A DNA stretch of 64,000 bases from Limnephilus marmoratus (GCA_917880885.1 OU862922.1:19840627-19904626); one strand, 5' to 3'; counted from the stretch's first letter, positions 46,901 to 61,636 are shown. Program-made: numbers and translations. Notes: a model not told the origin generated them from the letters alone.

Positions 46901-49900
46901 AGAGAGAGAGAGAACTTAAATAACTGCATTTTTATTTTTATTTTTAGAGTTAGTTTTAATAGTTAAAATAATTGTCAAAGTTTTAATTTATCAAGACCCC
47001 CTGAAAACCACCGGAAATATGGTAAATCGTGTAACGTCATCACTCCTGAAAAATTAGTATAGGATTGGGCAATCAGCTGATCTACTGCCGCCATTTTGAA
47101 ATCCGTTATTCCGTTGTTCGAAGTATTCTCCCTAGAAGAAGCATTACTATTTTTTTTGTGCAGTATTTTTTCAATATTTTAAATAATAGAGATAAACTAA
47201 TAGAGATACCTCTATTTTTGATATTGAATTACTTAGGCTTAAATATTGTTTCAATAAGCACAACTAAATCTCTATAAACAGTACAAATAAAGAATAACAT
47301 GAAATGTTGTTAATACTGATGGCTTGTGCCATACCTACATTTCAATTGATTTAAAGTTCTCTTTTACTTTCAGTGCCGCCCTAGCGCGAGTGCCCGTGAT
47401 AGACATGCGGGGGCCCGAGAAGCGCGTGCTAAGCGGCTACCACGCATTGCGCGCAGCGGCGCCCCGCTATGAGGACGTGCCCCGCCGCGAGTGCCCCCAC
47501 CTCGCCCTGCCCGAGCTGCTGCATAACCTCAATCTGCTGGTCAACATGTGCGAACAGGTAATAATTATACTAAGCTAAATGCACGGTGTCCGGAACTAGC
47601 GGTACATGCGGAAAAATGGTGAATTTACATAACATTTGTAAAGGGAATGACAGCCCATTTCAAGGTAAGGAAGATCACATTTACCGTGCATGGTGCCAAC
47701 ACCAAGGAGCGTTGGGTGAGTGGTTGTAACGTAATTATTTTCATGGTTCTTATTCAGTCGGTACTTGCTCAGAATGAGTACCTATTATTAATTTCGGCCG
47801 TGTTGGAACGATGCAGAACAAATTAAAGTTGCCTGGAACGTTGCTCGATTGTTTTTAAAAAAGAAAAAAACTGTTATAAGGGCGACGTCATGACATAATA
47901 ATGAATTTGTCGGAAGTTTGATTTGTAAAGAGTTATATTATGAAGTGTGATTTTGAGTTTAATCTCAGCACGAGAAATATTATTATTACTCGTAAATGAT
48001 TGTGTAAATTTCTCCATCAGCGACTTTGCTTCGTAACAGAGTGGTTGCTTGATGTAGTCCGGGTTTTTGTTCAACAAGCCAGGGAGGCTAGTGCGAACAC
48101 CTACAAATTGGTGCTGTTAAGAAGTATTGCTTGACGCTCGTGATGAGGGGGAAAACAATCCACCGATAAATAGCCATCGGGATTTACTGATCACAGCTTG
48201 ATACATTGATGTTTTGGTCGGGCGTGTTTACAGCCTATGACGTTATATAAAACAGCCACGTACAATCCAATATCACCGAGAACAACTTTGATGAAGATTG
48301 CAGGCGCTTCTTAAATGACATCAACAATCTAGAACTGCGGGTTATATCCTTTCAATGCTCAGAGATGGCCATCAGCGGGCCTTTGTGGATGGACTGGAAT
48401 CTCAGCTGCTTCACGGTGTCATGGGCTTGCGAAGCGGCAGCTCTGGGGCTCTTCTCCAGCTATCTGGAGCCCTTGTCGATGAGGTTAGAAGAGGTGTGCT
48501 ATATTAACTATCGCAAGCTATGAATGATCATTTGGAGTGGATTCTACTAAAATAACTGAATTATCTCTCTCTCTCTATCTACATTTTTTTGAGTTTACAA
48601 AGGTATTTATGTAGATTATGTTTTTCCTTGTCAATAATAACAAGTACATTTTGTTTAATGTGAGTTCTTTTATTTACATCAGATAGTAGCTTTCTTTTAT
48701 CCCACGCAGGACCCTGAGATGATGATGAGAGCTCATGTACACGGAATTTCTCTGCTAACTGAGAAAGGTACGTGTCATGGTTTAAGGATTAGATCAAAAT
48801 GACTAAAAACTTTTATTCAGATAAACTTGCATCGCAACCATACAGTAAGTGGCGTACTAAGCAGGACTGACAGTTAACTCAGGCAAAGCAGTTCTAGTAA
48901 TCTTTACAAGCAAAAGAAAAGTAGAGAAAGGGAACAATCCATCCTTCTATGGAAAGGACATGTTAGGTACCTCGGAGGAGGCCATACTCGAACCCATTGA
49001 AGAGATAAACCGATGGCAGTGTGTCGTAGGCATTTGCGTGTGTATGTGGCTGAAGTCAGGCCAGTTTATCTCACTTTGGGCGAAATTGATTAAACATTTA
49101 CGAATATCAAGATTCTTTCTTGAATAGAAGAGATCAATTTTAGTGTCTACTAATATCTATGGGAACCAAAGTGTTGACGAATATCTACAGCTCAAACTGT
49201 TGACTAATATCTATAAGAACCAAAGTGTTGACGAATATCTACAGCACTGGCAGAGGTTGGATTTGCAATTATGTATAGCATATTGGAATAACGTAATATT
49301 GCGTATGCAGTTTAAAAAACTTAATTTATGTAAGTATGTATGTAAAAATCCCTAATATCGGACTATTGGACACATTTAGCTGATTAGTCCAACCTACGCT
49401 CTGTAGATATTAGTTCAACCTACGCTCTGTAGATATTAGTCAACACTCTGAAGTTCGTAGATATTAGTTCAACATAGGAGCTGTAGATATTCGTCTGACA
49501 TACAGGCTGTAGATATTAGTATCTGGAGTCTAAAAATGTACTACGTAATTAACAGATCAGTCAGTAACTTTATCGCTTGACTGAAATCTTTACATATCTG
49601 TTTCAATTTTGATGAGACAATTAAAATAATTTTCTGTTAAAATATTATATTTTAATAGGTAGGTACTTTACCACTTGTCTTGTTAATTGAACCAGAGTTA
49701 CAAAGGACAGACACAACCGAAATTATTATTTTTGACAATGTATCATGTTACGAGTATAAGTCTGGGAAGGCCTTTATTCAGCAGTGATGGATATGTTGAT
49801 CATATTTCTCAACCTTCCTCTTCCTATCTCCTTACTTTTCTGACTCTCTTCAGCCCCACAATGTGATATCTTAATCGGGAATGCCATATTCTCACTGGCT

Positions 49901-52900
49901 CTGGAAAATTGGGAGATCTGAGTATCCAGGTACTTCCTAACCTTCCTCTTTGCTATCTCATCCCCTTCCCCGCTCCCTTCAGCCTCACAACATAACCCAA
50001 TTGGGGATGCAATAATCCCATTGCCTCCGGACAGTTAGGAGCAGTTGTGACTTTTGTGCAATATTAAATTTGTGATTGTGTATTTCAGGACATCATAGAA
50101 TGTTCCCGCGAGGGTCACACGGCAGAAGACCGCCAGGTGGCACTGGACAGAGACCGAAGAGCTCTGGAGGACACCATGAGGAAGGGTGACGAGGAGATCG
50201 CGGTGATGGAGAGCATCATGGAGGAGATGGAGCGCCTCAGCCGGCCCGATCTTAGTCTGGATGAGGCCTATCAGGTCTTCAATCGACTGCAGGTTAGTTT
50301 ATATTGAAGATAACTTACAAACTATCACGCTGTTTTTCTGCAGGGGTAGGCAGAGCGGATGTACCATCACACTGTCTTGGCACACACTCCTTACTTTTTC
50401 GCAATCATACATCGTTTCCTTCTCTTTCGTTTTTCTTATGTTATATATATGTTTTGTCTTCCTCGGGCGTGTTTTTGTACTCTCTCTTTCATACAATGAC
50501 TTTGAACTTGCTTACATTCATTAATCAGTCGATGGCGAGTTGACATATGCCTCTGCTTTCCATCCAGGCTTTGTGGGTTCAATTCCTCTTCTAACTAAGT
50601 CCTCACCATGTTCCACACACACGAAACATCTCGCTTTTCCATCCCATCCAAAGTTATTTTGGCAGAAACTGACCAAAGCAACTGAAATTATTTTTGTGCT
50701 AATTGTCCTGAATTTATTGATGTGGCAAAAATGCCGTAACTTTTTTTTTTTGTGTAGAATAATAATTTTTTTTAATGTGATGTTGACAGTGAATCCCTCT
50801 ATGTATTTAAGGCTCCGCAACCAGGCTCGAAAAGAAGAAGATGGAGAGATACGAAATTACTAATGTTAGAGGAGAGCGCTAACATTTACAGCGACAAAAT
50901 CGATGCGAAAATTGTGAAAATGTTTAATAAAACACGACTCGTTTAAAATAGAGCAAAAATCTCGCGGGCATTGTCTTAACCCGACATTTGCCGCTCGTGC
51001 ACCGGTGTGTCATGAGATTTTACACGCGATTTTGACCCTTATGTATAAAGAAAGTGTATGAAGAACATGGTCAGAATCGCTTGCTCTATTATCGCCCTTT
51101 ACCATAGCGAAACCTGCAATGCGCCTAGTCGCTCCAAATAATTTATATTAATAATTTATTTTGATGTGCGCAGTTCTTGCGCATGCGCGGGAAAAATTCC
51201 TTTATCTACGATTTTGACCCTTCTATGTACAAAATTTGTCAAGGACAGTGTCAGAATCGCTGGACACGAAATGTCATTTCTGCCGCGTCATAATTTATGC
51301 GTCTTACTCAGCTAAAACATCATAAAACCTATCAATTTACGTAATTAAATTAACGCAAATAATGTTGTTTTGGTAGATAGTTCATTGTGTTGTGAACGTG
51401 TTTCAGTCAATAAAATATACAATAGCTCAAAATTAATCCACAAAACATTCAATTCAAATTCAAGGTCGTGAAATTTCCGTGTTGTTCCCTGGCATTCAAC
51501 GAGTTAAACAGCATTTAAAGAAACACTGAATTTTTTCATACAAATAGCTTGTAAAATAACTGAAACAAACGTGTTTATGATAATTTTTGGAGCATACTTT
51601 GCGATTTTTTTCTATAGAGGGAATTTTATATAATTTGCGTTTCGGCGCGGGCAATGTCTAGATATTATCTTCAAGAATAACATATATTTTTTTAAGAGCT
51701 TTAAAACTTACCGTGTTTGAGGGAGGTATGTAAGAAATCGGTAGAAATTCGGGTTGCGGGCAATGTCATTTAAGAGGGTGCTGTAAATAAAGAGTCTTGG
51801 TTTATTTAGGGATATGAATGATAGTGGCCTTAAATTGTGGCCGCTCAGAGGGAGTGGGTTAACCCTTAGCGGAACTTTTGCCTTTTTTTTGCTTCAAAAT
51901 TTTGAATTGAATGACAAAAATGTCAGTAAATACAATGTTATCCAAATTTTTTTATGAAGTTTTTGACAATGGCAAATATTTGGCAGTATTAGTTGCTTCA
52001 ATAACTAATTAACCATCACGCCGTTTCCCGGCAGGGGTAGGCAGAGAGGACGGACAGCCTAACAACTCGGTCTTGGCACTAACTTTTTTGCCTCATTCAC
52101 ATTCATACATCGTCTCATACACGATGGCCCGACTCAAGTATTTGATTCACTTGATCGTGCCATGTCTTCCTCGGGCTTCCACGACTTCTTCGACCATTCA
52201 CATTTGCGTCATATATTCTTCTTACACTACTTTCTTTGTTCATTCGCTCTACGTGCCCAAACCATCTGAGGGTCCCTTTCTTAATCTTAATCATTACACT
52301 TACATCTGCCTTGCATTCTTTGCAGATTGCTCTCCACATTTTTCACACGACAATACATGGTTTTACCACACATACCCCTCAGGGATCTCATTTCAATAGC
52401 ATTCAGTCTACTTTCATCCTTCCTCTGCCAGTTCCATGCCTTACTTCCATATGTCAGGGTAGGTACCAGGACTTCATTGTGGACTGCTAGCTTCGCTTCT
52501 TTTGACATTTATTAGCACCAATCGCATTCAGTCCTCCATTTATGGAGTTACCTGCATTTACCCTTCTTTCAATATCTCTATAAGCCTTCCCATCTCTCGT
52601 AAACATACTACCCAGATACACAAACTCATCCACCTGCTCCAAGTCTTCATCATTCACAACTATATTGCACACTGTTCTCGTTCTCTCTCTTTCAAACACC
52701 ATGACTTTAGACGTACTTACATTCATCATTAACTCATTCTTCATACATACTTCGTTCATCTTAGCCAGGAGACATCTTCCATACTGTTAGAAATCAGCAC
52801 CGCGTCATCAGTATACAACAGGCAACTTACTTTCAGATTATTCAATTTCGCGCCCAATTCCACCTCTTTCAATTCTTGCATTCGATTATCCACGTACAGA

Positions 52901-55900
52901 TTGAATAACCATGGTGACATTACGCAGCCTTGCTTAACAGCTTTTGTGATGTCAAACCACCCCGTAAAACCACCGTTCACCTTAACACATGCAACGCTTA
53001 CCTCATACATAGATGCAATTGCCTGTACGAGATGCTTCAATATATATGTGTTATTTTAAAAAGCTCACTGCTACTCTAGGCTATAATTATTTTGTATGTG
53101 TTATCACTGGATACCACAATTCCACTAAGGGTTAATGATGCTAGGAGAAGTTTTTCAAATACTGTAAGGTTATTCGTAATCCGCAATTTGGGAGGCGGGA
53201 ATGGGTACCGCCACCCCGGGAACCTTTATTGGATAACCAACACCTCTGCGATAGGTCACCCCAAGTGGTTCGCTACGTTTGCAAAACGGCGCTTTATAAA
53301 TTATCCAATTATTATTATTATTATTATTATTTGGTGATTTAGCAGGGGTGCCCGAGTTCATGGGGTGAGGTTTGTCTAGGTCTTGGAGGCGGATGACCAG
53401 GACATACTGAACCCCTGATTCCTACCCACCTCTTAAACCCTTTTCCTTCCCAGAACTCTCCTCTCCTTCCTTTCCTTAAAAAAACCCTCCACACAGCATC
53501 CCCAAAGATGACATAGGCCCTGAGGGAAATTATTTTCCTCAGGGCCTCCTGTGTGGAGCTCATGTAAAAAAAAAAAATCCGGGTATTCCTCCTAGTCCTC
53601 TTATATATATATATTACAGACTGACTACCCACTAGAATATTCCTGCCTCTGTCTGGGTGGCAGTGTGGTAAGTTCCGCTGCTCTAGGGGGCCTGCTGGGT
53701 GCTGCGCTGGCCTCCTGGCGCCCCCTCAAGGACCCGGGGGCCCCGCAAACCCTGCTGGCCATGTGGGCTCCCCTGCTGTCGGCGCAGGCGCTGCAGGAGC
53801 TATTCTGGCAACCGTGGCTGGAGCAGATGTCTATGGCAACAGGGTGAGATTTGCAATAACATTATGATGCGATTGTTTCTGTTTACCAGATAATATGTAT
53901 ATGTTAATATTCATATATATTTCATGTTTGTTTTGTAATACGTTTTCCAGTATGGTTAACTTGAGGCCCCTAGAAACAAAGACGGAAGTGTCCACCTCAC
54001 GTCAAAAATGAGTTGAATATGCAGTTTCATATAGAAAAGTTCATTCTTTCTCCATTATATATCTGTTTGTAACATAAACGTCATTAAACTATAGTATTTT
54101 GGCTTTAAAGTTTTGTTGTTGTAACAAATACGGCAGTGTCCACCTCCTTCCGAAACAAAAGCGGCAGTTTTTCAAATAGCCAATCAGGATGCTCTATTCA
54201 TAATGGCCGCCATACTTTAAATCATACAAACTCCTGCAAAAGCGTCAATGAATCGTACACTGATTTTTTTTTTGGGTTGTAATAACCATTTATTGTTAGT
54301 GGACGTTACATATTCCAAGAATGGAAGCTTTCCCCGATATTTTGCCACCGGAATCAGCGAGGAAATGTGTCAAACAACCACACAAATGGAAGGCAAACAT
54401 TACCAAGAAAAAAGGTAAATCGCCGTTATGTTGTAGGCAAATGTCTAAATATGACATTTGAAGATTTATCTGAATTTGTTCACATTTTTTTGTAAGGATT
54501 TGGATCGAGTCAGCTAGGCCATGTATTTTGACAACTATTCCTAAATAAATTATTTGATATAATATTTCAAATTAATAACAACTGAAATATTTTTTTTTAT
54601 TATTTGTTATAGATTCATTCAAGGATCAGCAGAAAACATGTCAGGCCCATTAATGATTTAGTTAATTTTTGTTTTATTTTATAATTTAGTTAAATTTTCT
54701 ATTTCATAGTGGATGTAATTTCATTATTTAAAAAAAAATCTAACATCCATTTCTCGGAATTTATGAATATTTCTAAATTTGATAATTTCATTAAGTGAAC
54801 TAAGCTGTTCATATTATTTCCATTTCATATAAAAATTTTTATAAAAAAAATCTTCTTTTCAATATTGTTTTCTTACATTGACTGCAACATCTTCGAAATT
54901 GTCTTTTAAATCAAAACCGGCAGTGTCCAACTGTTTGTGAAATAAAACAGCAAGTGTCCAAATGATTGAAACAAAAACGGAAGTGTCCATCAAAAAAATG
55001 CAATTTTTAAAGAAACTATTGCATTCAGATACATAAATGATTTGAAATATTATTCTTAAACCGGTTTACTAACACAATAATAAATTTTCCTTTCATATTG
55101 ATGAATAACGGACTGATTAAACGTTTTTTTTAGTTTGCCAACAATTTAACAAAGTGGACACTTCCGTCTTTGTTTCTAGGGGCCTCACTTTATCTAATAA
55201 AAAATCTTCAATTTGGGGGACAATTGTAAAAAAAAAACATATTTAGGCAGACATCAATTTTTACAAATATATCTTAAGACATCAAAACACATTACCCGTA
55301 CCATGAAATGTATTTTTTTTTGTTTAAAAAAAAACTTCATACAAAAAATATAAAAAAAAAAATAATGATATATTCAGCTACAGAACATCAATAATTGTAA
55401 GTATGTCTTCAATCTTACCACTCTAGCTCACTGAAAAGTCACAGACTTCCCCAATTTTAGACTATCCCACATAAGAGGTTTTCCCACCAAAGAATTTTTT
55501 TTTCGGTCCCTCGGTAAACTTCTTGAGAGGGTTTCACTGTACTTACATTTTATTAGGTAAATCTGTCATTTATTTGGGTTTCCTTGTACAGCTTTTTTTC
55601 TTCTTCAACCATTAAGAATGTTTTGGAAAAAATGACACATCATAGATAATGTATTTCAAATTTATATATATATATATAAATGACACACCATAGATAATGT
55701 ATTTCAAAGGCATCAAATAAGGTCGTTTCTTAACTGTTAATACAAGCAATCTGAAAGCATTAATAAAAACATGCATTTTAGTAGAATGTTCACTGTTTAA
55801 CCAAACACATTGGCAGATCAAGAGACAGTAAAAACAAAACTTACCGGGAACTTCTTTTGTGGACTTTACTGAGTTTATGGTACAAAATTGGATATACATA

Positions 55901-58900
55901 ATAATAATATTGGTGTGTGTAAATAATTTGTTTTAATTCATTAGTACTCATAAATAACCTCGTCATTGATCTTTCAGAGAGTGGGAAGTGCGAGAGCCCG
56001 GCACGATGCTTGGCCTTGTGGCGTGCTGGTGGGATGTGGCCCCCGAGAGGGAACGCCGAGCCCTGCTGCGTTCCGCTCTCGTCCCCCGTCTGGCCTCCGC
56101 TGCTGCCGCCTGGGATCCTACGGCTGACACGCTACCCCTACACCACTGGGTGCTACCCTGGCACGCCTATGCAGGTACGTCTTTAACCATAGATAACAGA
56201 AACAAGGGAGATGGATCTTTATAAGTATGAAACCATACGCATAAGTGTTGTCACCCATACTACTGCAAGCTGGAGCTACACACAGCAACACCAGTCTTTT
56301 TTTATAACTTCACAACATATGCATAACTTTTGATTGTCCGTGCAGTTTGGTCACAGCCTGGCAATAGTCGGCACGCTTCCATATCATATCTCCTTTCTTT
56401 CTATTATCTATGGGCATTCTACTGATAGATCTTTTGTAACCTGCCCCTCTTTCTCGTAAGCGATATCTGCAACAGAAACAGCGATTACAATGAACCTCTC
56501 AGCGTCAAGGCCTTAGTTTTGTAAATACTAATGATTTATTTATTTTTCAGGTGATCTCCTAGAAGAGTCAGTCTACCCCGGTCTGCGGGCGCGACTGGGT
56601 CAGGCCCTCCAGGGCTGGCATCCCATGGACGGCTCGGCCCTGTGCCTGCTGCGGCCCTGGGCGCAGGCCTGGGCCCCTGCCCTGCCCTCGCTGATGGCCC
56701 TGCACATCCTGCCCAAGCTGGAGTCCGCCATGAGAGCTATCCCGGTGGAGCCTGATGCTAATCCTATAGGTACGGTGTTTTCTTAGAAGAGTCGTCCTGG
56801 TCTGTGAGCTCGATTGGCAGAGACCTCCATTAACCTTGGGGTGCTCCCATGGATTGCTGTTCGATTCCTCCTTACGGTTCATTTTAAAGATTGAAATGCT
56901 CAAAAACTTGAAAGTAACAAGATAACTGCATTTGCGCACCGCTATGTTTGAATATCTAACGACAACTGTACCAATGATGAAGACTACTTGAAATGTGTTG
57001 GGAAACTTCCAAATAAGATTGAGGTTCATTGAGGTTACAAGTTTTTTAATTTTTTTTTTTATTAATTTTCAACGCCCTGATGGGCTTTTACATGACAAGT
57101 TTATATAACAGAGACAGTTTTTAAATAAAAAAGATAAACTATAAAAATATAACTAGTAAACATCAAATGAAAGGTAGGTATACAGATAAATTTAAGGAAA
57201 GATAGTGCATTACAATAAAAGAGAAAGTTTCTAAGTTGTAAATGGCATAGAAATAAACTAATAGGTTTGTTAGTAATTACAAAATTTGCAGGTGACTAAT
57301 TAAAGGTGATGAATAATAAATGACAAAATGCAAGATACATAAAAAGAAAATGGTAATAGGTTTTTACATTGTAGATTAATATAGAAATACACAAATATAT
57401 GCAATAGACCCTCTGTGATGCTCCTTAGACATCAAAATATTCTACCTAAAAATATTGTTCAGATATTTCTTGAATAAAGGTAAACTTGTATTAAATACAT
57501 TGTGATATTTGAGGTGAATTTGTTCCCTAGTGTGTGTAGTTGTGAAATTGGTGTATGTGTGTGATAGTTAGTTACAGAATTATTGTTGCAGAATAATATG
57601 TTTTGCCTTGTTTCTCGAGTAGGTACTTTAAAATCAATGAGATGCAGGAGTTCGCAACAATCTAATTCGGAGTGAATAATTTTAAACAAAAAAGTTAGAT
57701 CGTTTATTTTTCTTCTGTTTTCTAGGGTTTTGTATGATTTTTCTAGTTACTTTATTTACGTTATCATAATGTTTACAATGAATATTTAACCGCACCTGAT
57801 GTCCTTTCTATAAATCTAATTTATTCCGAGGGTGTAATTTATTTGCCTGTCTACCAGATGCCTTTGGCTATTATTGTAATCGTTCGTACATTAGATACAA
57901 ACGACGATAGATGATAAATAATATATCTTCTAAAGTAATATTGAACTGACACCTGTTGAGATACCACAAAACTGCATAGGAAAAGCCAGCGGCTTTAAAT
58001 ATGTATGGGTGCGGAACGGCAGTATTCTAGCGAAGAGGAACGATCTCTCGAGGGTGGTCACCATTCGTCGTGAGGAAGACCTTCAAAAAATCTTCACACA
58101 TGATCATCAAAACATATGACTCCTACCACAAAGGTGTTACTGCTGTCATCAATGCCCGTTTTCTCCCAATTTTCTCCACCCTTGCTTATTTATTTGTTTT
58201 TTTCAAAGCTATTTTATATTTCTGTTTACTGCGCAATACCCCTATAACTTTATATCAATATCATGTTTCTTGCATATTAATTCACTTTGTAAAATGTTGA
58301 CATATCTTATACTCCTTAATCTAATGAGTAATCTATGTTTTATATGTAAATTCGATACCTTGTATGTCCCACATAACGTATCACTCCCGCGATTGTGGAA
58401 TAAGTCAAAAGACACTCTTACTCTGGTGAAATGATCTCATCATCTATCTCCATTTACTACCAGAACTGTGGTGGTATTAGGACCAAAACTCAGGGGCTAT
58501 TAACTAATATATTATCGAATAATTATGACGTTATAGTGCTAGTTGAAACATGGCTTGTAGCAAGTGTAAATACGGCTGAATTCATAGATTCGCGATACAC
58601 GGTGCTCAGATGAGATAGGGACCGTACACTTACTGGTAAGATGGACGGAGGCGGTGTGCTGATAGCAGTGCGCAAAGAGCTCGCAGCTTCCCGGCTCGAT
58701 GAGTGGGAAAACAGTCAAATTGAACAAATCTTCGTATCTATTCCGGTAAGGTCTTTCAATCTCATCATATGTGCAGTATACATACCTCCTGTCTCGCCAC
58801 CAACGATTTATGATATTTTCTCCAAAAACCTGGAATCTGTATTTTCATCTGAGCCAAATAATATGTTTTGCGTAATAGGAGATATGAACCTACCTTCTCT

Positions 58901-61598
58901 TACTTGGTCATTTTCTGAAGGCTGCAGTCAAGGTCTTGCCTCCTCAAACACGGCTGCATCGCAAAATTTGCTTCAAACAATGTCATTGATGAACTTGCAC
59001 CAATATAATTGTATACCTAACCATAATGAAAAATACTTAGACCTCATATTCTATAGTCGCGAAACAAATGTTACACGTAGCAACGACCCTCTGCTTTCAG
59101 AGGACAGACACCACCCAGCCCTTGAATTTGATATATCCCCCGCTCAACCAAAAATCAATAACAAAAAAGAGCGTAGGCGCAATTTCAGGAAAGCGGATTA
59201 TACTCAGATTAATAACGACATTAATTGTATTGATTGGTTATCTGAAACCGCAAATTTATCAGCCGAAGAAGCAGTTGATCGATTCTATTTAATAATGAAC
59301 AATGTAATTAATAAGTTTATTCCAGTATTGGCACGACGAAATGACAAATTCCCCATATGGTTTACTCCCGAACTTATTAGTTTATCACGAAAAAAAGATA
59401 AAGTTTGGCTCAAATGGAAGACATATAAAGGTCTTTCTGACTATCGTAAATTTTCCTTCTTACGTGCTACATACAAAAAATTGGCTAGTGAATCTCGAAA
59501 GTTATTTTTCGACAACATCGAAAGTTCATTGCAAAATAATATTAAATGTTTTTGGTCATACATATCCTCATTAAAATCATCTGATGGATATCCTGCTACT
59601 ATGTCCTACGAAGGGCGCAAATCTAATGATGCCCAAGAAATCTGTAATATGTTCTCTGAGTTCTTCAAGTCAACATTTGAACCCTCCTCTATCAATGACT
59701 CAATTAACATTGACCAACTTGAGGCCTCGTTTCGGGACTCTGGACTTACGTACATTCACACCATTGAACTAACGGAACAAGAAGTGCTATCAAGTTTAAA
59801 GTCGTTAGATATAAACAAAGGTGCGGGTCACGATGGAATACCGGCGTTTTTCCTCAGATCTGCTGCGTCGTCACTGTATGTTCCACTTACCATAATATTT
59901 AATAAATGCCTGAGTAACGGGGTTTTCCCTGATAGGTGGAAGTTGGCTTATATTATACCAGTCCATAAGAGTGACTCACGTCAAAAAGTCGAAAACTATA
60001 GGCCAATATCCATTCTCTCGGCGATCCCTAAACTCTTGGAAAGACTTGTCCATGATAATATATATCCCCAGCTTGCCGCCAAAATTACAGAACAACAACA
60101 CGGGTTTGTAAAAGGCAAATCTACCATGAGTAATTTACTAATTTACTCAAATTTCTTATTCACTAGCATGGATCGAGGCCACCAGGTAGATGCAATATAC
60201 TGCGATTTCAAAAAAGCTTTCGACAAGGTTGACCACCTTATTCTTATTAAAAAAATTATGTTCAACGGAATTAGGGGAAACTTATTACGTTGGTTTGTCT
60301 CATATTTGACAAAAAGACAGCAAACTGTATCATTACGAGGACATACTTCTACGTGGGAACCAGTTACTTCTGGCGTACCACAGGGGTCAATCCTGGGTCC
60401 GCTGTTATTTATACTTTTTATTAACACTGTTACTAAATGTTTCATGCATTGTTTATTTCTTTTGTACGCCGATGATATAAAAATATTTGCCATTGTTAGG
60501 AATTTAAACGATTGTCTGCTCATCCAAAGCGACTTAGTAAGGTTCGAAGCATTTTGCAATGAAAACAAAATTTACCTAAGTTACAACAAATGTAAACAAA
60601 TAAGCTTCACTAAAAATCACAACGCTATTATACACAATTATTGTATTGGTAACTATTTACTCGAGCGCGTTCACTGTATAAAAGATCTAGGCGTCCTTTT
60701 TGATTCTAAACTCCATTTCGATGCGCACATTGAGAATATTGTGAATAAAGCTTACCGCATGCTAGGGTTTGTCATCAGAAACAGCCGCGAATTTCGAAAA
60801 CCTGAAACTTATCTTCTACTTTACTACACGCTGGTCCGTTCTCAACTTGAATACTGCACCTCCATATGGACACCACTTTACGGTGTCTATAAAGACAACA
60901 TTGAAAGTATTCAAAAGAAATTTCTGCAATACCTAAATTACAGAATGAACGCACCTAAACGGGGGTACATAAATATGCTCTCGAATTATAACGTCTCCAC
61001 TCTAACTAACCGGCGAACATACCTTGACCTCATGACGCTTTATAAAATCTGCAATAACGTTATCGACTGTCCTGACCTACTGAAACTAATAAACTTCAAA
61101 ATACCACCCAGAGTAACAAGGCTTAACGACTTATTCCACATTAGCCGGACGCGTACAAATGCTGGTGTCAGGGATCCAATCAGAAGAATGTGCGAATCGT
61201 TTAATCTAAATCAAAACCTCAAGGATTCCGACTTATTTTTTGATACGCGCAGTACTTTTAGTAGAAAATTAAAGGCTGTTTTCCTACAAAGTACAATAAC
61301 TTAGACATTACTTGGTTTATAATTTTAACTACCTTTCTTTTTTTAAATTTCTGTATGACATTATTTTTTATCTATATCTATATATATATTTGGTCTTACT
61401 ATCAAAATTTTTCCAAAAACAATTTGTAAACTTTTATAAGGATATTGCGCATTTTTTTTCATCTCTCTATTTGTAAAATAATATTTACTTATGTATATAC
61501 ATACGTCTTTTCCGTATTTAAAGGTTAAAATATTTGTATGTTTTTATCTGCTGTTAATGTTAATTCGTGAGAAATAGTTTGGATGCAGGTGAATTCTC

Positions 61599-61636
<38 letters not shown>

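Larger units (their letters stand above)
47558..50088 (+). other. TFIP11 intron 6: mixed repeats and one exon-like segment
   Basis: 47600-48280 shows no recognisable element. 48280-48530 has unassigned open frames (one reads [20 protein letters not shown] then [19 protein letters not shown]). 48710-48767 is exon-like. 48830-49080 may be LINE debris ([14 protein letters not shown]). 49144-49530 is a fold-back element and 49780-50075 SINE-like. Confidence 0.5.

Noticed and set aside
48280..48530. Possible gene fragment ([15 protein letters not shown]... and an overlapping frame)
   Set aside because: Two frames are about equally open, there is no start codon or splice context, and I recognise no family; left as unassigned intron sequence.
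50527..50600. tRNA gene (B-box-like GGGTTCAATTCC)
   Set aside because: No complete cloverleaf with paired acceptor and anticodon stems could be drawn; a tRNA-derived SINE is more likely.
56785..56880. tRNA gene or SINE (GAGCTCGATTGGCAGAG and TGTTCGATTCCTCC)
   Set aside because: A- and B-box-like words are present at plausible spacing, but stems do not pair; too weak to list as a feature.
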